A stretch of 64,000 nucleotides of DNA, taken from Porphyra umbilicalis. Lineage: Eukaryota > Rhodophyta > Bangiophyceae > Bangiales > Bangiaceae. A model generated the notes under the pieces. That model did not search any database. It was given only the letters and a program-made list of their open reading frames with translations, and was not told the DNA's origin. Position 1 is the first letter of the stretch. Each line of letters opens with the position of its first letter. Position numbers and translations under genes: made by a program. Positions 47,050-55,832 of the stretch are shown piece after piece. The stretch spans positions 62,001-126,000 of the forward strand of contig KV918858.1 of NCBI GenBank assembly GCA_002049455.2, written 5' to 3'.

Positions 47050-49529
47050 GCTGTCACTCGCCACCGAATGCGTGATTAGGTGCAAGGGAGCGGCAGCGGG
47101 GCCACGCTTCGCTCGCCGTCTGGCGTCTGTGCTACGGGACGAGGTGGTGGTGACCCCCGTTCCCTACCACGGGGGTGCGTTCATTGGACGGGATTGTCAC
47201 TGCATCGGGGAGAGAAGTGACGCCATCTGTCGGTTGCTGCTACTGGAGCTGACCGAAGAGTTTCACACGGCCTACAAGCGGGCCCGGCTGCCTTGGAACA
47301 GGGTACGAAAGCCTCTGAACCGAGCAGCCATCGCCACCGTGGAGGAGGTGCAGCAGTTCCGGTCCAACACAAAGGCCTTTGTGACGCATCTCAAGAGCGC
47401 TTTCCCATGGGTCAGCATCTCTCCCAAACTCCACCTGCAGCTGTGCCACGCTGCTGATTTCATGGCCCGGTACGGGAGCATCGGCATGTATGGCGAGCAA
47501 GACATCGAGGCGTGGCACGGGCGGTACGGCCAGAGCTCGCGCAAGTACTCGCTGCACTCCGAGCTCGCCTGCGCGGCCGCATTCATGCGCGCCATGGCGT
47601 TGGCGCGGGAGGCCAGTGAACCGGCCTTGGCGGGGTATGGACCGACTCGCAAGCCAGCGGCCCTAGGGGCGCACAAGGCGACGAAGTTGGGCGACAAGCG
47701 CAAGCGGGAGAATCGTGGGGAGGTCCCTGTCTGTACTGCAAAGGAGGAAAAGGCTGAGCAAGACCGGAACAAGTGGGCGAGGGATTTAAGCAACAAGGCT
47801 GCTGGGACGATGGGAGCGTGGGCCAGGAGAATGAAGAGAGCACGTAAAGAGTAAAAGACATTTGGTTGAGGGTACCCACGAGCAGAAGTCGTGACACAGA
47901 GAACGGCAGACGCACAGGAGAGGAAAAACGAGAAAAAACGAATCGAAAATCTGTGCTGACGCGGCGTCAGTTGCGTGAACACGACATGACAGGCATTGAC
48001 AAGCACGAAGATGCGCACCTAACAAAGACCATCACTCTGTGCAGTCGGTGCGGGTCCCCTCTCCCACCCACTTGCGCCGTCCCGACGGCCACACGAGTAC
48101 CTCCAGGAACAGCGCCTCCACTATCGGGCATGCATGAGCGAGGCAAGGACGCAATTGAAGCCGGAGACAAGGAGGGAAGAAGAGGTAGGAGGTAGCATAA
48201 GTCACTATCTACGAGCCCACGCACCGCCCTACGCACCTCTCTTGACCCGCCACCTGTGGGCACCGCCGCGATGCGTCCATGACGAAGAGCGAAGCACGCG
48301 CAAGGCGAGAGCACACGACGTGGTAATCAAATTTGTGATACAAAGGCAGCAGCAAGAAGCAACACACCAGACGGAGGGAAGTTCCAAGAAGCCGCAGCCG
48401 AGTCATCGGCTGTACTGGTCACAATGGCCAAAATCGCCTGTGTGCACCCTCACCTGTATGATGACTTTCAAAGATTGAGCGCTTCTTTGGATGATTGTGT
48501 GAGGGGCGGAAGCCGGGGAGGGTTTGCCTCCCCATCGGGACGGCCTGCGTGCCTGCGTCTGTGTCTGGGGCGCACTGGCGCTTGCCACGTGCCACGTCGG
48601 TGTTCGCGTGGGGGTCGACACGACGTGGGTGGGACGCGTTCGTCCCCGCCGACCGGGTGCTTTTGACGCCAAAAAATACTCCCAAAAATAACAGGAAAAA
48701 GCTTACTAAAGCGAAAACACATTGGCATCAGAAATCGTCACATCAATAGCCGTGCTTGGCACGACAATGGGACGGTGCATCCCCAGGGCATCACACATAG
48801 CACGACACAAATTCAGAGGGAGACGCCTGGGCACCACATCCGAGCCCTCCGCATCAGCAATGATGCCCCTGCTGTACAAAAAAGGCATGGTAAATGTCAG
48901 CAGAAAAACGGGAGCAAAGGGCGCCGGACTGCGAGGCCCCATAACGACAGCCAGAGTGTCGAAATCTGTAACCCGATACTGTGCAGCCGTCCGTCTTCGC
49001 TGGAGCAGGACGTAGGAACAGCCCCTGGTTGAAGAAAATGAACCAGCCTTAAGTTGCAGACGCTCCAGCTGCGGCGGGGCGCCTACACCACGCCACAGCA
49101 AGCCATCGACGACGCCGCCGTCGAATAGTGGGCAAAAAGCGCCTCCCCGCCGACTTGCCAAACTGCCAATCGCGACCATCCCCTGCTGCTCCGTAACGCC
49201 CCTTGCCGTTGGTCCAATCAACCACCCGGCCAGCGTCGTCAGCCAATCGGCGTCCCCCGTGTTGATCGGTGACGCCGAAGTCAAGCGCCGCGGCACATGC
49301 GCACGAAGCCGCTGTAAGAGGGATGTTCTTGTCGTGATCAGGAAGGTGAGCTTGAGAGGTCCGCGCTTGTGGCGTGTCGAAGAAATCGACCTACAGACAT
49401 TGTTTGGGCGAAGACCGCTCCGATTGCGCCACAGTAAGTCGATCTGGAAGGCCTCGCCAGCAATGAAGTCCGGCGAACCAGCAGCGGGAAGGGCCACGAA
49501 GAACGCCTCGTCAGGATACCGAGTAGAGT
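47050..49529. repeat. Array unit 9 (joined to the full ORF2)
   Basis: 2480 bp, without the extra segment. Transposase fragment to 47854. At its right edge the sequence does not jump back to the transposase but continues as GAGTAGAGTGGAGCG into the rest of ORF2, giving the ancestral right side of the junction. Confidence 0.9.
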
Positions 49530-51070
49530 GGAGCGTGGGGTAGGCCCGCCAGACGACAATGTCGGATCCTGACATACAACCCGACATAATTACCACCGGC
49601 GTGAGCGTTACTGTCGTGAATGTCAGCAGCTCGGTCGCCTGCGCGATGTCCAACCCGTCCAAGTACTTCGGGTAAGTGGATGGCCAACCCTTGTTTAAAC
49701 CCAGGAGCCTGATAATTTGATGATACTTGATACCCACATTAAGTTCGTGCTTGCTTGCGACGAATGTAGTTGGTGAGCTCTCGGGAGCAGGCCACAACAT
49801 TTGGCCCTCGTCGGAAAGGACCTGTTCCGCCCACTCGCGACCGACCTGGTTGACCGTCTGGTGGGATGCGGAAGCGGCCGCCAGAGCCTCCCGTAGAGGC
49901 CGCTGATTGGTCGACTGGCCCACGCCGGGCATCACGGGGCCGAGCGGCGGTGGCGGCGGCGGCGGCGACACAGGCGGCGGCAGGCCGCCGCCGCCAGCCC
50001 CGCCGTCCGCGTCAACGTCGATGACGTCGTCTTCGCCGTGCGGCGTCTGCGGCGCGAGCGGCGGCGGCGACGGGGGCGACAGCTCCCGCGGCGGCGACGG
50101 CCGCAGCGGCGGCAGCGACGAGAGCCGCAGCGGCGGCGGCGGCGGGGGCGACGGGAGCCGCTGCGGCGGCGGCGGCGGGGGCGACGGTTCCCGCGGCGGC
50201 GGCGGCCGCAGCGGCGGCGGCGACGGGGGCCGCTGCGGCGGCGGCGGCGGGGGCGACGGCTCCCGCGGCGGCGGCGGCCGCAGCAGCGGCGGCGACGGGG
50301 GCTGCAGCGGTGGCGGCGGCGGGGGCGACGGCTCTCGCGGCGGCGGCGTCGGTGGCAGGTCCGGATAGGGCGGGGGACCGCCCCACCACATCCTGTCGTC
50401 GTGCGACGACGGCGGTGGGTCCTGCACGCCATCTTCGTCGCCTCCCACTGACGACGGGGATGGCGACGGCGACGGCGGCAATGTCGGCGGCGGTGTCACG
50501 GTGGGGCGCGCCGGCCCCGCCGCCCACGCCCCGGGCGGCGCCAGTGTCGAGGGGGGGCGCGCCGGACCCGCCGCCCATGCCCCGGGCGGCGGCCCCACCG
50601 CCCACGCCCAGGGCGGTGGCAGTGTCGCGGGCGGGCGCGACGGCCCCGCCACCCACGCCCCGGGCGGCGGCCCCGCCGCCCACGCCCCAGGCGGCGAGAG
50701 TGTCGTGGGGGGGCGCGGCGGCCCTGCCCGCCCACGCCCCAGGCGGCGGCAGTTTCGCCCACGCCCCGGGCGGCGGCCCCGCCGCCCACGCGTCACGCGG
50801 CGGCAGTATCGCGGGGGGACGCGGCGGCCCCGCCGCCCACGGCCAGGGCGGCGGCCCTGCTGCCCACGCCCAGAGCGGCGGCCCCGTCTTCCATGCCCAG
50901 GTTGGCGGCCCCGCCGTCCACGCCCCGGGCGGCGGCCCCGCCGCCCGGGGCGTGGGCAGCGGCGGTGTCGCGGCGGCCGGCGTCGATCGCCGCCGGGTCG
51001 TCGGTTGGGGGGAGCTCCCCGGCGATGAGGCGGACCGCCGCCTGTTGCGGTGGCTGGCGGCCCCCGCCAT
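48706..51070 (-). CDS. Transposon ORF2, proline-rich N-terminus, unknown C-domain
   Basis: About 787 codons from the ATG at 51070 to the stop at 48706, with one frame change near 50735 inside a repeat; the downstream 696 codons are uninterrupted. The N-terminal part is built of two coding minisatellites, AAGPPPGAW-type and PPPREPSPPPPPPQRPPSPP-type, separated by an acidic stretch (SSVGGDEDGVQD). A second acidic Ile/Val/Asp patch (DVIDVDADGG) precedes the C-terminal 400 residues, which look globular, e.g. ELNVGIKYHQIIRLLGLNKG, DIVVWRAYPTLHSTRYPDE, FQIDLLWRNRSGL and VFLLTFTMPFLYSRG. I recognise no family. It converges with the transposase, and its last 263 codons are repeated in every array unit. 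By analogy with two-gene transposons it may be a DNA-binding or accessory protein, but a captured host gene is possible. Confidence 0.6.
50047..50350. repeat. Coding repeat of about 60 bp in ORF2
   Basis: Four to five imperfect copies of a CGGCGGCGGCGGGGGCGACG-containing unit, read on the minus strand as REPSPPPPPP(Q/L)(R/Q)PPSPP. It stays in frame through all copies, which argues that ORF2 was translated while the repeat grew. Confidence 0.75.
50515..50960. repeat. Coding minisatellite of about 27-30 bp in ORF2
   Basis: More than a dozen variants of a unit containing CCCACGCCCCGGGCGGCG, read on the minus strand as PPPGAWAAG with PP, RPPATL or WAW variations. The single frame change of ORF2 falls within it at about 50735. 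Confidence 0.8.
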
Positions 51071-51189
51071 GACCTTAGCGGGGTCCTTGGCCCGCCCCGG
51101 GTTCTCCTTGGTCCGGGCGCGGGCCTTCTGGGCCCGCGCCCGGCCTTTCGAACGTCACCGCGCCAGCCTCGCCGCTGCCGACGTCTATG

Positions 51190-52420
51190 CGACGGGCTCG
51201 GGCGGCGGCGGCGGCGGCGGCGGCGGCGGCTGTGGCGGCGGCGGCGGGGGTGGCGACGGCGGGGGGGGCGGGGGCGGCAGCGGCAACGGCGGTGGCGACA
51301 TGGCGATGGCGGGCGGGGGCGGTGGTGGTGACGGAAGGCGGTCGCTGGCGGTGACGGGCCGTGGTGGTGGTGCGGCGGTCGCCGGCGGTGGCGGCGGCGG
51401 CAGGCGGCGTCAAACAGCGCGCGGGAGGTGTGGTTGCGTGTCCAGTGCGGCGTGGTGGGCGGGGGGCGGTGGCGCTGACGGGCGGGTGGCGGTGGCGGGT
51501 GGCGGGCGGTGGTGATGGCGGGCGGTGGCGGGCGGCGGGCGGGGGGGGGTGGTGGTCGCTGGCGGGCGGCGGGCGAGGGCGGTGGCGGGCGGTGGCGTGT
51601 GGCGGGTGGCGGGCGGGGGCTGTGCCCGGCGGTGGCGGGCGGCAGGTGGGGCGGGGGTGGCGGTCGCTGGCGCTGGCGGGTGGCCGGCGGGGGCGGTGGC
51701 GAGGGGGGTGGCGGTGGCGGGCGGGGGCGGTGGCGGGCGGTGGTGGGCGGTAGGCAGGGGTGGTGGCGGGCGGTGGTGGGCGGTGGGCAGGCGGCGGGCG
51801 GGGCGGTGACGGGCGGGGCGGTGGCGAGCGGCGGACGGGGGGGGGTTGGTGGTCACTGGTGGGTGGCGGGCGGGGACGGTGGCGGGTGGTGGCGGGTGGC
51901 GGGTGGTGGGCGGTGGCGGGTGGCGGGCGGGGGCGGTGGCGGGCAGTGGCGAACGGCAGGTGGGGGGGGGGTGGCGGTCGCTGGCGCTGGCGGGTGGCCG
52001 GCGGGGGCGGTGGCGCGGGGGGTGGCGGTGGCGGGCGGGGGCGGTGGCGGGCGGTGGCGGGCGGTGGGCAGGCGGCAGGCGGGGCGGTGACGGGCGGGGT
52101 GGTGACGGGCGGCGGGCGGTGGTGGTGGCGGGCGGTGGCGGTGGTGGTGGGGGGGAGGGGGGGGGGTAGCACACGGCAGGTTGCGGGCGGAGACGGGCCG
52201 TGGATATTAACTTTGGGGTGGGGGCGGGGGAGGGGGGGCGGTGGTGGTTGTCGCTGGCGGTGGCGGTGGCGGTCGCCGGCGGTGGCGGTGGTTGTGGGGG
52301 GGGGGGAGGTTGGAGGTGGTCGCGGTCGCTGGCGGTGGGGGTGGTGGTGGCGGGCGGTGGCGGTGGTGGTGGGGGGGGGGGGGGGGTGGCACACGGCAGG
52401 TTGCTGGCGGTGGTGGTGGC
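51190..52420. repeat. G-rich satellite, GGTGGCGGGC type
   Basis: About 1.2 kb of irregular repeats of GGCGGTGGCGGGC and related words with strong strand asymmetry (G on +, C on -). Longer duplicated blocks are visible, e.g. a stretch around GGCGGTCGCTGGCGCTGGCG at about 51658 recurs at about 51972. Frames through it in both directions are Gly/Arg or Pro/Thr repeats and are not called as genes. Confidence 0.85.
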
Positions 52421-52439
52421 GAACATATATGATATCTGA

Positions 52440-52810
52440 CCATTGTCGGTGGCCGGTACCTCTTCCTTGCGCTCGGGCAGCTCATGGCGCCCCCCACCGC
52501 TCTTGGTTGCGCCATCGATGGGGGCGGCGGCGTGGACGGATGGCTCGTTGGGTCGAAAGCGAAGCACGTCGACGGTATGGCGGTGCAGCTCAGAGGGAGT
52601 GACGGCGCGGTACCCTTGTCCAGCACAGGGGTGCGGCAAGTTCTTGACGCGACCGTACAACCGCAAGATTGTATGTGCCTCTTGTGGGGGGCGGGGAGAG
52701 GGCGAAGGGCAATCGGCCGGACGTCCGCATGGCCAAATCGACGACCGGAGTGGGGGGTGCAGGCGGGGCGGTCCTCCACAGGTGGTGGTAGCTTGCTGAG
52801 ATGACTGCAT
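52440..52810 (-). CDS. Possible short gene or exon, unknown
   Basis: From an ATG at 52810 the minus strand reads MQSSQQATTTCGG and then a mixed-composition stretch including HTILRLYGRVKNLPHPCAGQ and PSELHRHTVDVLRFRPNEP, until it enters the satellite at about 52430. The amino-acid mix is unlike the surrounding repeats. The Cys/His spacing (PCAGQGY to HRH) vaguely recalls a degenerate zinc finger, but the + strand of the same interval is also open, with CPAQGCGKF and VCASC. I cannot decide between strands. It may be a remnant of the neighbouring transposon or of a host gene. Confidence 0.25.
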
Positions 52811-53110
52811 CTGCTGTGCTGTTTGCTGACACCCCTCAAGTGCCGGGATCCGTTGTGGTTACACTGAAATGACACTGAAACTGGGCGCGGGTGTGATGCA
52901 CGTGGCTGCTCGCATGGCTGCTGCCGGTTCTTGGTGCTGTCTCTTGATTGCCATGTTTGATCCCCGGGCGGCGGCGGCGGCGTTGGGGTACACGGCGCGC
53001 GCTGCCCCGCGGCTTTGCCGGCTGGTGCGTGCGCCGTGGACGGGAGCATCGCGCACCGACATGACACTCTCGCCGGGGTGGGGGGCGACGGTGGCCTCGC
53101 GCCTACCGAG
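52811..53110. other. Spacer, nothing recognised
   Basis: Mixed sequence between the possible ORF and the first GGGGTGTTAC array. A plus-strand frame runs through it into the array, but it is not distinguishable from chance. Confidence 0.4.
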
Positions 53111-53438
53111 CTGTTACTGGTGGGGGTGTTACCAAGGTGTCACCGGGGAGTTTTTGGGGTGTTACTCAGGGTATTACCGGGGTGTTACTCGGGGTGTTAC
53201 TCGGGGTGTTACACGGGGTGTTACTCGGGGTGTTACTGCGGTGATACTCGGCATGCTACTCGAGGTGTTACCGGGATGTTATTAGGGGTGTTACCAGGCT
53301 GTTGATGGGGGTGTTACAGGGGTGGTACACGGGGTGCTACCGGGCTGTTACTGGCGGTGGTACTCGAGGTGTTTCAAGGGGTGTTACTCGGGGTGTTACC
53401 GGGATTCTACTTGGTATGTTACTCGGGGTGTTACTGGG
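53111..53438. repeat. Minisatellite array A, GGGGTGTTAC
   Basis: Roughly 25-30 irregular copies of a 10-12-base unit, GGGGTGTTAC plus one or two bases (TC, CG, AC). Because the usual period is 11-12 it is open in several frames (GVTRGVTRG, CYSGCYSGC, VLLGVLLG); these are not genes. Confidence 0.92.
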
Positions 53439-53669
53439 AAGACTTGTGCCCCGTCCTTTACGAGGTGTTCCTGCGGGGGTAGGAAGGCAAATTCTGACAG
53501 ACTTGAGGCAGCAGATTACTGGATCACAGACCAGCTGTGAATCATCATTTGAAGTGCCATCAAGTGCGGTGGACCCCGCACTGGAGCCATGGAGTTGTGC
53601 TCAGTTATACAGCTGCGTACTTTATAAGCGGGACACATATAAATACGCAATGACGGTACTCGAAAGGCT
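53439..53669. other. Unique spacer between minisatellite arrays
   Basis: About 230 bp of ordinary, less GC-rich sequence with no recognisable feature. Confidence 0.4.
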
Positions 53670-53905
53670 ACTGAGGGTGTTACTTTGGGTGTTTCACGGC
53701 TTTTACCGGGCTGTTATTGGGGGTACTACTAGGGGTGTTACTTGGGGTGTTACGAGGGGTATTTTCCGGGGTGTTACCGAGATGTCACCGGCCTGTTACT
53801 GGGGGTGTTACTCGGGGCTTTCCTCAGGGTCTTACCGGGGTGTTACTCGGGGTGTTGCCCGGGGTGTTACACGGGGTGTTTTACGGGGCGTTACCGGGGT
53901 GTTAG
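53670..53905. repeat. Minisatellite array B, GGGGTGTTAC
   Basis: Second array of the same unit in the same orientation as array A, about 20 copies with more substitutions at its left edge. Confidence 0.92.
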
Positions 53906-53915
53906 GGCGTGTCCA

Positions 53916-54416
53916 GCAATGGAGCCAACCGTCCAAAACTCCAAACGTGGCCAAACGTGGCTCCGTTTGGCCAACCGGGCATTGGTGGCTGGGTCGAGCT
54001 CCAAAACTTGGGTGTGACGGTCCAAAAATAGCCCTTCCTCACATATTCTGGTCTTCTAATCGGTCTCGTGTGGGGCCCGCGCGATCGCTTAGTTTTGGAG
54101 CTTCAACGGCAGCGAAACGGCACCGAGGTCCAAACAGGCCCGTTTGGCGGCGCTCCAAAGAGCGTCTCCACCAATGGCTCCAACCGTCCAAAGAGCCAAA
54201 CGTGGCACTGTTTGGCCGTTTGGACGGTTGGAACACTGGTGGCTGGGATCCGCTCCAAAACTAGGGTGTGACGGGGCTGTGACGGCCCAAAAATAGACCG
54301 GTTCACATTTTCTAATCCCTTAGTGCATCTCGTGGTGGCCTCGCGGGATCGCCCTTCTTTTGGAGCTTGAACGGCAGCGCCACTCCAAACAGGCCTGTTT
54401 GGAGACGCCCCGAGTC
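53916..54416. repeat. Two direct copies of a 250-bp unit
   Basis: Copy 1 is about 53916-54165 and copy 2 about 54166-54416. Shared blocks in order: CAACCGTCCAAA, CAAACGTGGC, GTTTGGCC, GCTCCAAAACT, GGTGTGACGG, CCAAAAATAG, TTTTGGAGCTT, AACGGCAGCG and CCAAACAGGCC. Identity looks like 70-80 percent. No frame of note. Confidence 0.8.
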
Positions 54417-55010
54417 GTTTGGCCAACCCCTGGTTCCCTGTTCGAACCACAAAAGCCAATGGAAAGCGTGACCCGTGGCTTGCAGACAGTTGCGAGACGA
54501 TCTGGCAGTCATGGAGATTCTCTGTAGTGCATCTGTGGGAATACTGGCGTGCCACAAAAGAGGCCCACCGCCAGAGACGTCGAGACGAGCCCAAGTTTGA
54601 GACGTGATCTGCTTAGTTTTGGCTCTGCGTTTGGAGAGCCAGTGACAGCACCACACGTTGTGCACACGTGGCCGTTGGGTTGGACGGTTGGCTCCATCGG
54701 TGGAGATGCTCAAAGCGCTGCGCCAAAACATGGTTCCGAACGTGGCCGTCCAACGCCAATAGGATGGCTGACCCGTGGCGATCACACAGTCCCGAGATGC
54801 TCTGTGATCGGAGCAGATCCATGGTGGGACCTTGGCGGATGCTTGGGCCGCCACAAAAGAAGCCCACCGTCTGGGAGCGCCTACAGCAGCCCAAGATTGA
54901 GACGTGATGTGCCTAGTTTTGGCCCAGCGGTTGGAGAGCCATTAGCAGGGCCACACGTTGCGCACACGTGGCCGTTGGGTTGGATCGTTGGCTCCATTGC
55001 TGGACATGCC
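54417..55010. repeat. Two direct copies of a 299-bp unit
   Basis: Copies at about 54417-54708 and 54709-55010 share GTGACCCGTGGC-like, GCCACAAAAGA(A/G)GCCCACCG, GCCCAAG(A/T)TTGAGACGTGAT and CACGTGGCCGTTGGGTTGGA blocks at a constant offset of 299 bases. The TTAGTTTTGG words also occur in the 250-bp unit, so the two families are related. Confidence 0.82.
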
Positions 55011-55179
55011 CTTACTCGGGGTGTTACTCGGGGTGTTACCGGGGTTTTGCTGGGGGTTTTACCGGGCTGTTGATGGGGGTGTTGCCGGGGTGTTACTCGG
55101 GTTGGTACCGGTGTGTTACTTGGGGTTTTACTCGGGGTGTTACCGGGGTGTTACTCCGGGTGTTACTCGGGGTGTTTCT
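55011..55179. repeat. Minisatellite array C, GGGGTGTTAC
   Basis: Third array, same unit and orientation as A and B, about 14 copies. It ends 64 bp before the next ORF. Confidence 0.92.
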
Positions 55180-55242
55180 GCTAACTCTGCTACAAGTCTG
55201 TGATAAGCTTATTTTGCTTTTCGTTGTGTTTCCCAGTATGTG

Positions 55243-55659
55243 ATGATGGTTCATGAAAGAGCTGCTCGCGTGCGTAGAGGAGTGCAGCATCATGCTGCCA
55301 TGAATGGCAAGCCACTCGCCGCCTTCGCTGCGGCTGCGCTTGCCAGGTGCGGCCTGACGACGCCTCCGGCCGATGCGGCCGCCGCGCGAGTGCCCCGCCC
55401 ACTGCGAGGCGGCCGACGGACGGTCACCGTGTGGAGGCGGGCGACGCACAGTGCCGATGCCGCCGCCGCCGGCGACGCAGCGTCGTCGACTGGCGCCACG
55501 CTGCGGGGCGCAGTTCTTGCCATGACGGCCAAGGCGGACCTGGAAACCTGGGGGGCGAGCATGGCGGGCGTCGGGGATACTAGAATGAACGGGGCTGCGA
55601 CGTCTGAGAACAGTGGGGACGGCGGTGAAGACGACGACGACAGCGACTACGTTGCTTAG
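55243..55659 (+). CDS. Small hypothetical protein with acidic C-terminus
   Basis: 138 codons from the first ATG (MMVHERAARVRRGVQHHAAM) to a stop at 55659. The middle is Ala/Arg-rich with a helical MTAKADLETWGASMAG, and the end is strongly acidic (SENSGDGGEDDDDSDYVA), which is uncommon for a chance frame in GC-rich DNA. TTTCCCAG just before the start resembles a 3' splice site, so this may be the last exon of a longer gene whose earlier exons would lie in or beyond the minisatellites. No family recognised. Confidence 0.4.
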   Translation: MMVHERAARVRRGVQHHAAMNGKPLAAFAAAALARCGLTTPPADAAAARVPRPLRGGRRTVTVWRRATHSADAAAAGDAASSTGATLRGAVLAMTAKADLETWGASMAGVGDTRMNGAATSENSGDGGEDDDDSDYVA

Positions 55660-55832
55660 GGTGGAGGGAGAGCTTGAGCAGGGTGTGGTGGGATGCCTTG
55701 GTTGTGGAGGGTTACCGGGGATTGCCAGCGCTGCGGGGTCTAGCTGTGTCTTGGCATTTCATTGCCAAGGTGTCTGGCAAGCGTAGACAGAAGCACTTAC
55801 GTTCCGTCAGCAAAGTGAAAGGGGTGCAACTG

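Larger units (their letters stand above)
26293..49529. repeat. Tandem array of 2.48-kb units (at least nine)
   Basis: Head-to-tail units begin at 26293, 28773, 31252, 33730, 36210, 38690, (gap), 43927 and 47050; the piece after the gap is a further partial unit. Each contains, left to right, codons for the last ~268 residues of the transposase (+), a spacer of about 0.85 kb, and the last ~263 codons of ORF2 (-). Units differ by only a few substitutions and single-base indels, apart from two with an extra 643 bp. The junction joins GTAGAGTG of ORF2 to CTGTCACTCGCC of the transposase, with two bases (TG) shared by both parents. Confidence 0.95.
24374..51070. mobile_element. Two-gene DNA transposon with an internally amplified tandem array
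   Basis: Outer parts are unique: the 5' two thirds of a transposase gene on the left (24374-26292) and the 5' part of an opposite-strand gene, ORF2, on the right (49530-51070). Between them a 2.48-kb segment, holding the transposase 3' end, a spacer and the ORF2 3' end in antisense, is repeated at least nine times. Removing all but one unit gives a simple element of roughly 6 kb with two convergent genes. The outer termini are not resolved: the composition change at about 23740 and the satellites beginning at about 51190 are the closest natural limits. No reverse transcriptase, integrase or capsid gene is present. Near-identity of the units says the amplification is recent or is homogenised. 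Confidence 0.8.

Noticed and set aside
28771-47854. Repeated 268-codon frames as independent transposase genes
   Set aside because: They begin at a GTG created by the unit junction, lack an ATG near the start, and are the last third of the complete gene at 24374-27097.
26293-49529. rDNA or histone-type gene cluster
   Set aside because: No ribosomal RNA, 5S or histone sequence lies in the 2.48-kb unit; its content is transposon gene fragments.
24374-51070. LTR retrotransposon, Polinton or viral insertion
   Set aside because: There is no reverse transcriptase, integrase, capsid, protease or polymerase sequence, and no long terminal repeats were seen.
51410-52394. Pro/Thr/Arg repeat protein on the minus strand of the satellite
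   Set aside because: It is a direct reading of the GGTGGCGGGC satellite; all six frames are similarly open.
54425-54445. tRNA T-arm (GGTTC, seven-base loop, GAACC)
   Set aside because: The loop does not match the TTCRANN consensus, and no acceptor, D or anticodon arm can be placed around it; the other repeat copy lacks the stem.
53111-55179. CRISPR-like array
   Set aside because: Units are 10-12 bp without unique spacers of constant length, and the genome is eukaryotic.
53111-55203. GVTRGVTRG, CYSGCYSG and VLLGVLLG repeat proteins
   Set aside because: These are alternative readings of the GGGGTGTTAC minisatellite in different frames, with no start context or conserved flanking domain.
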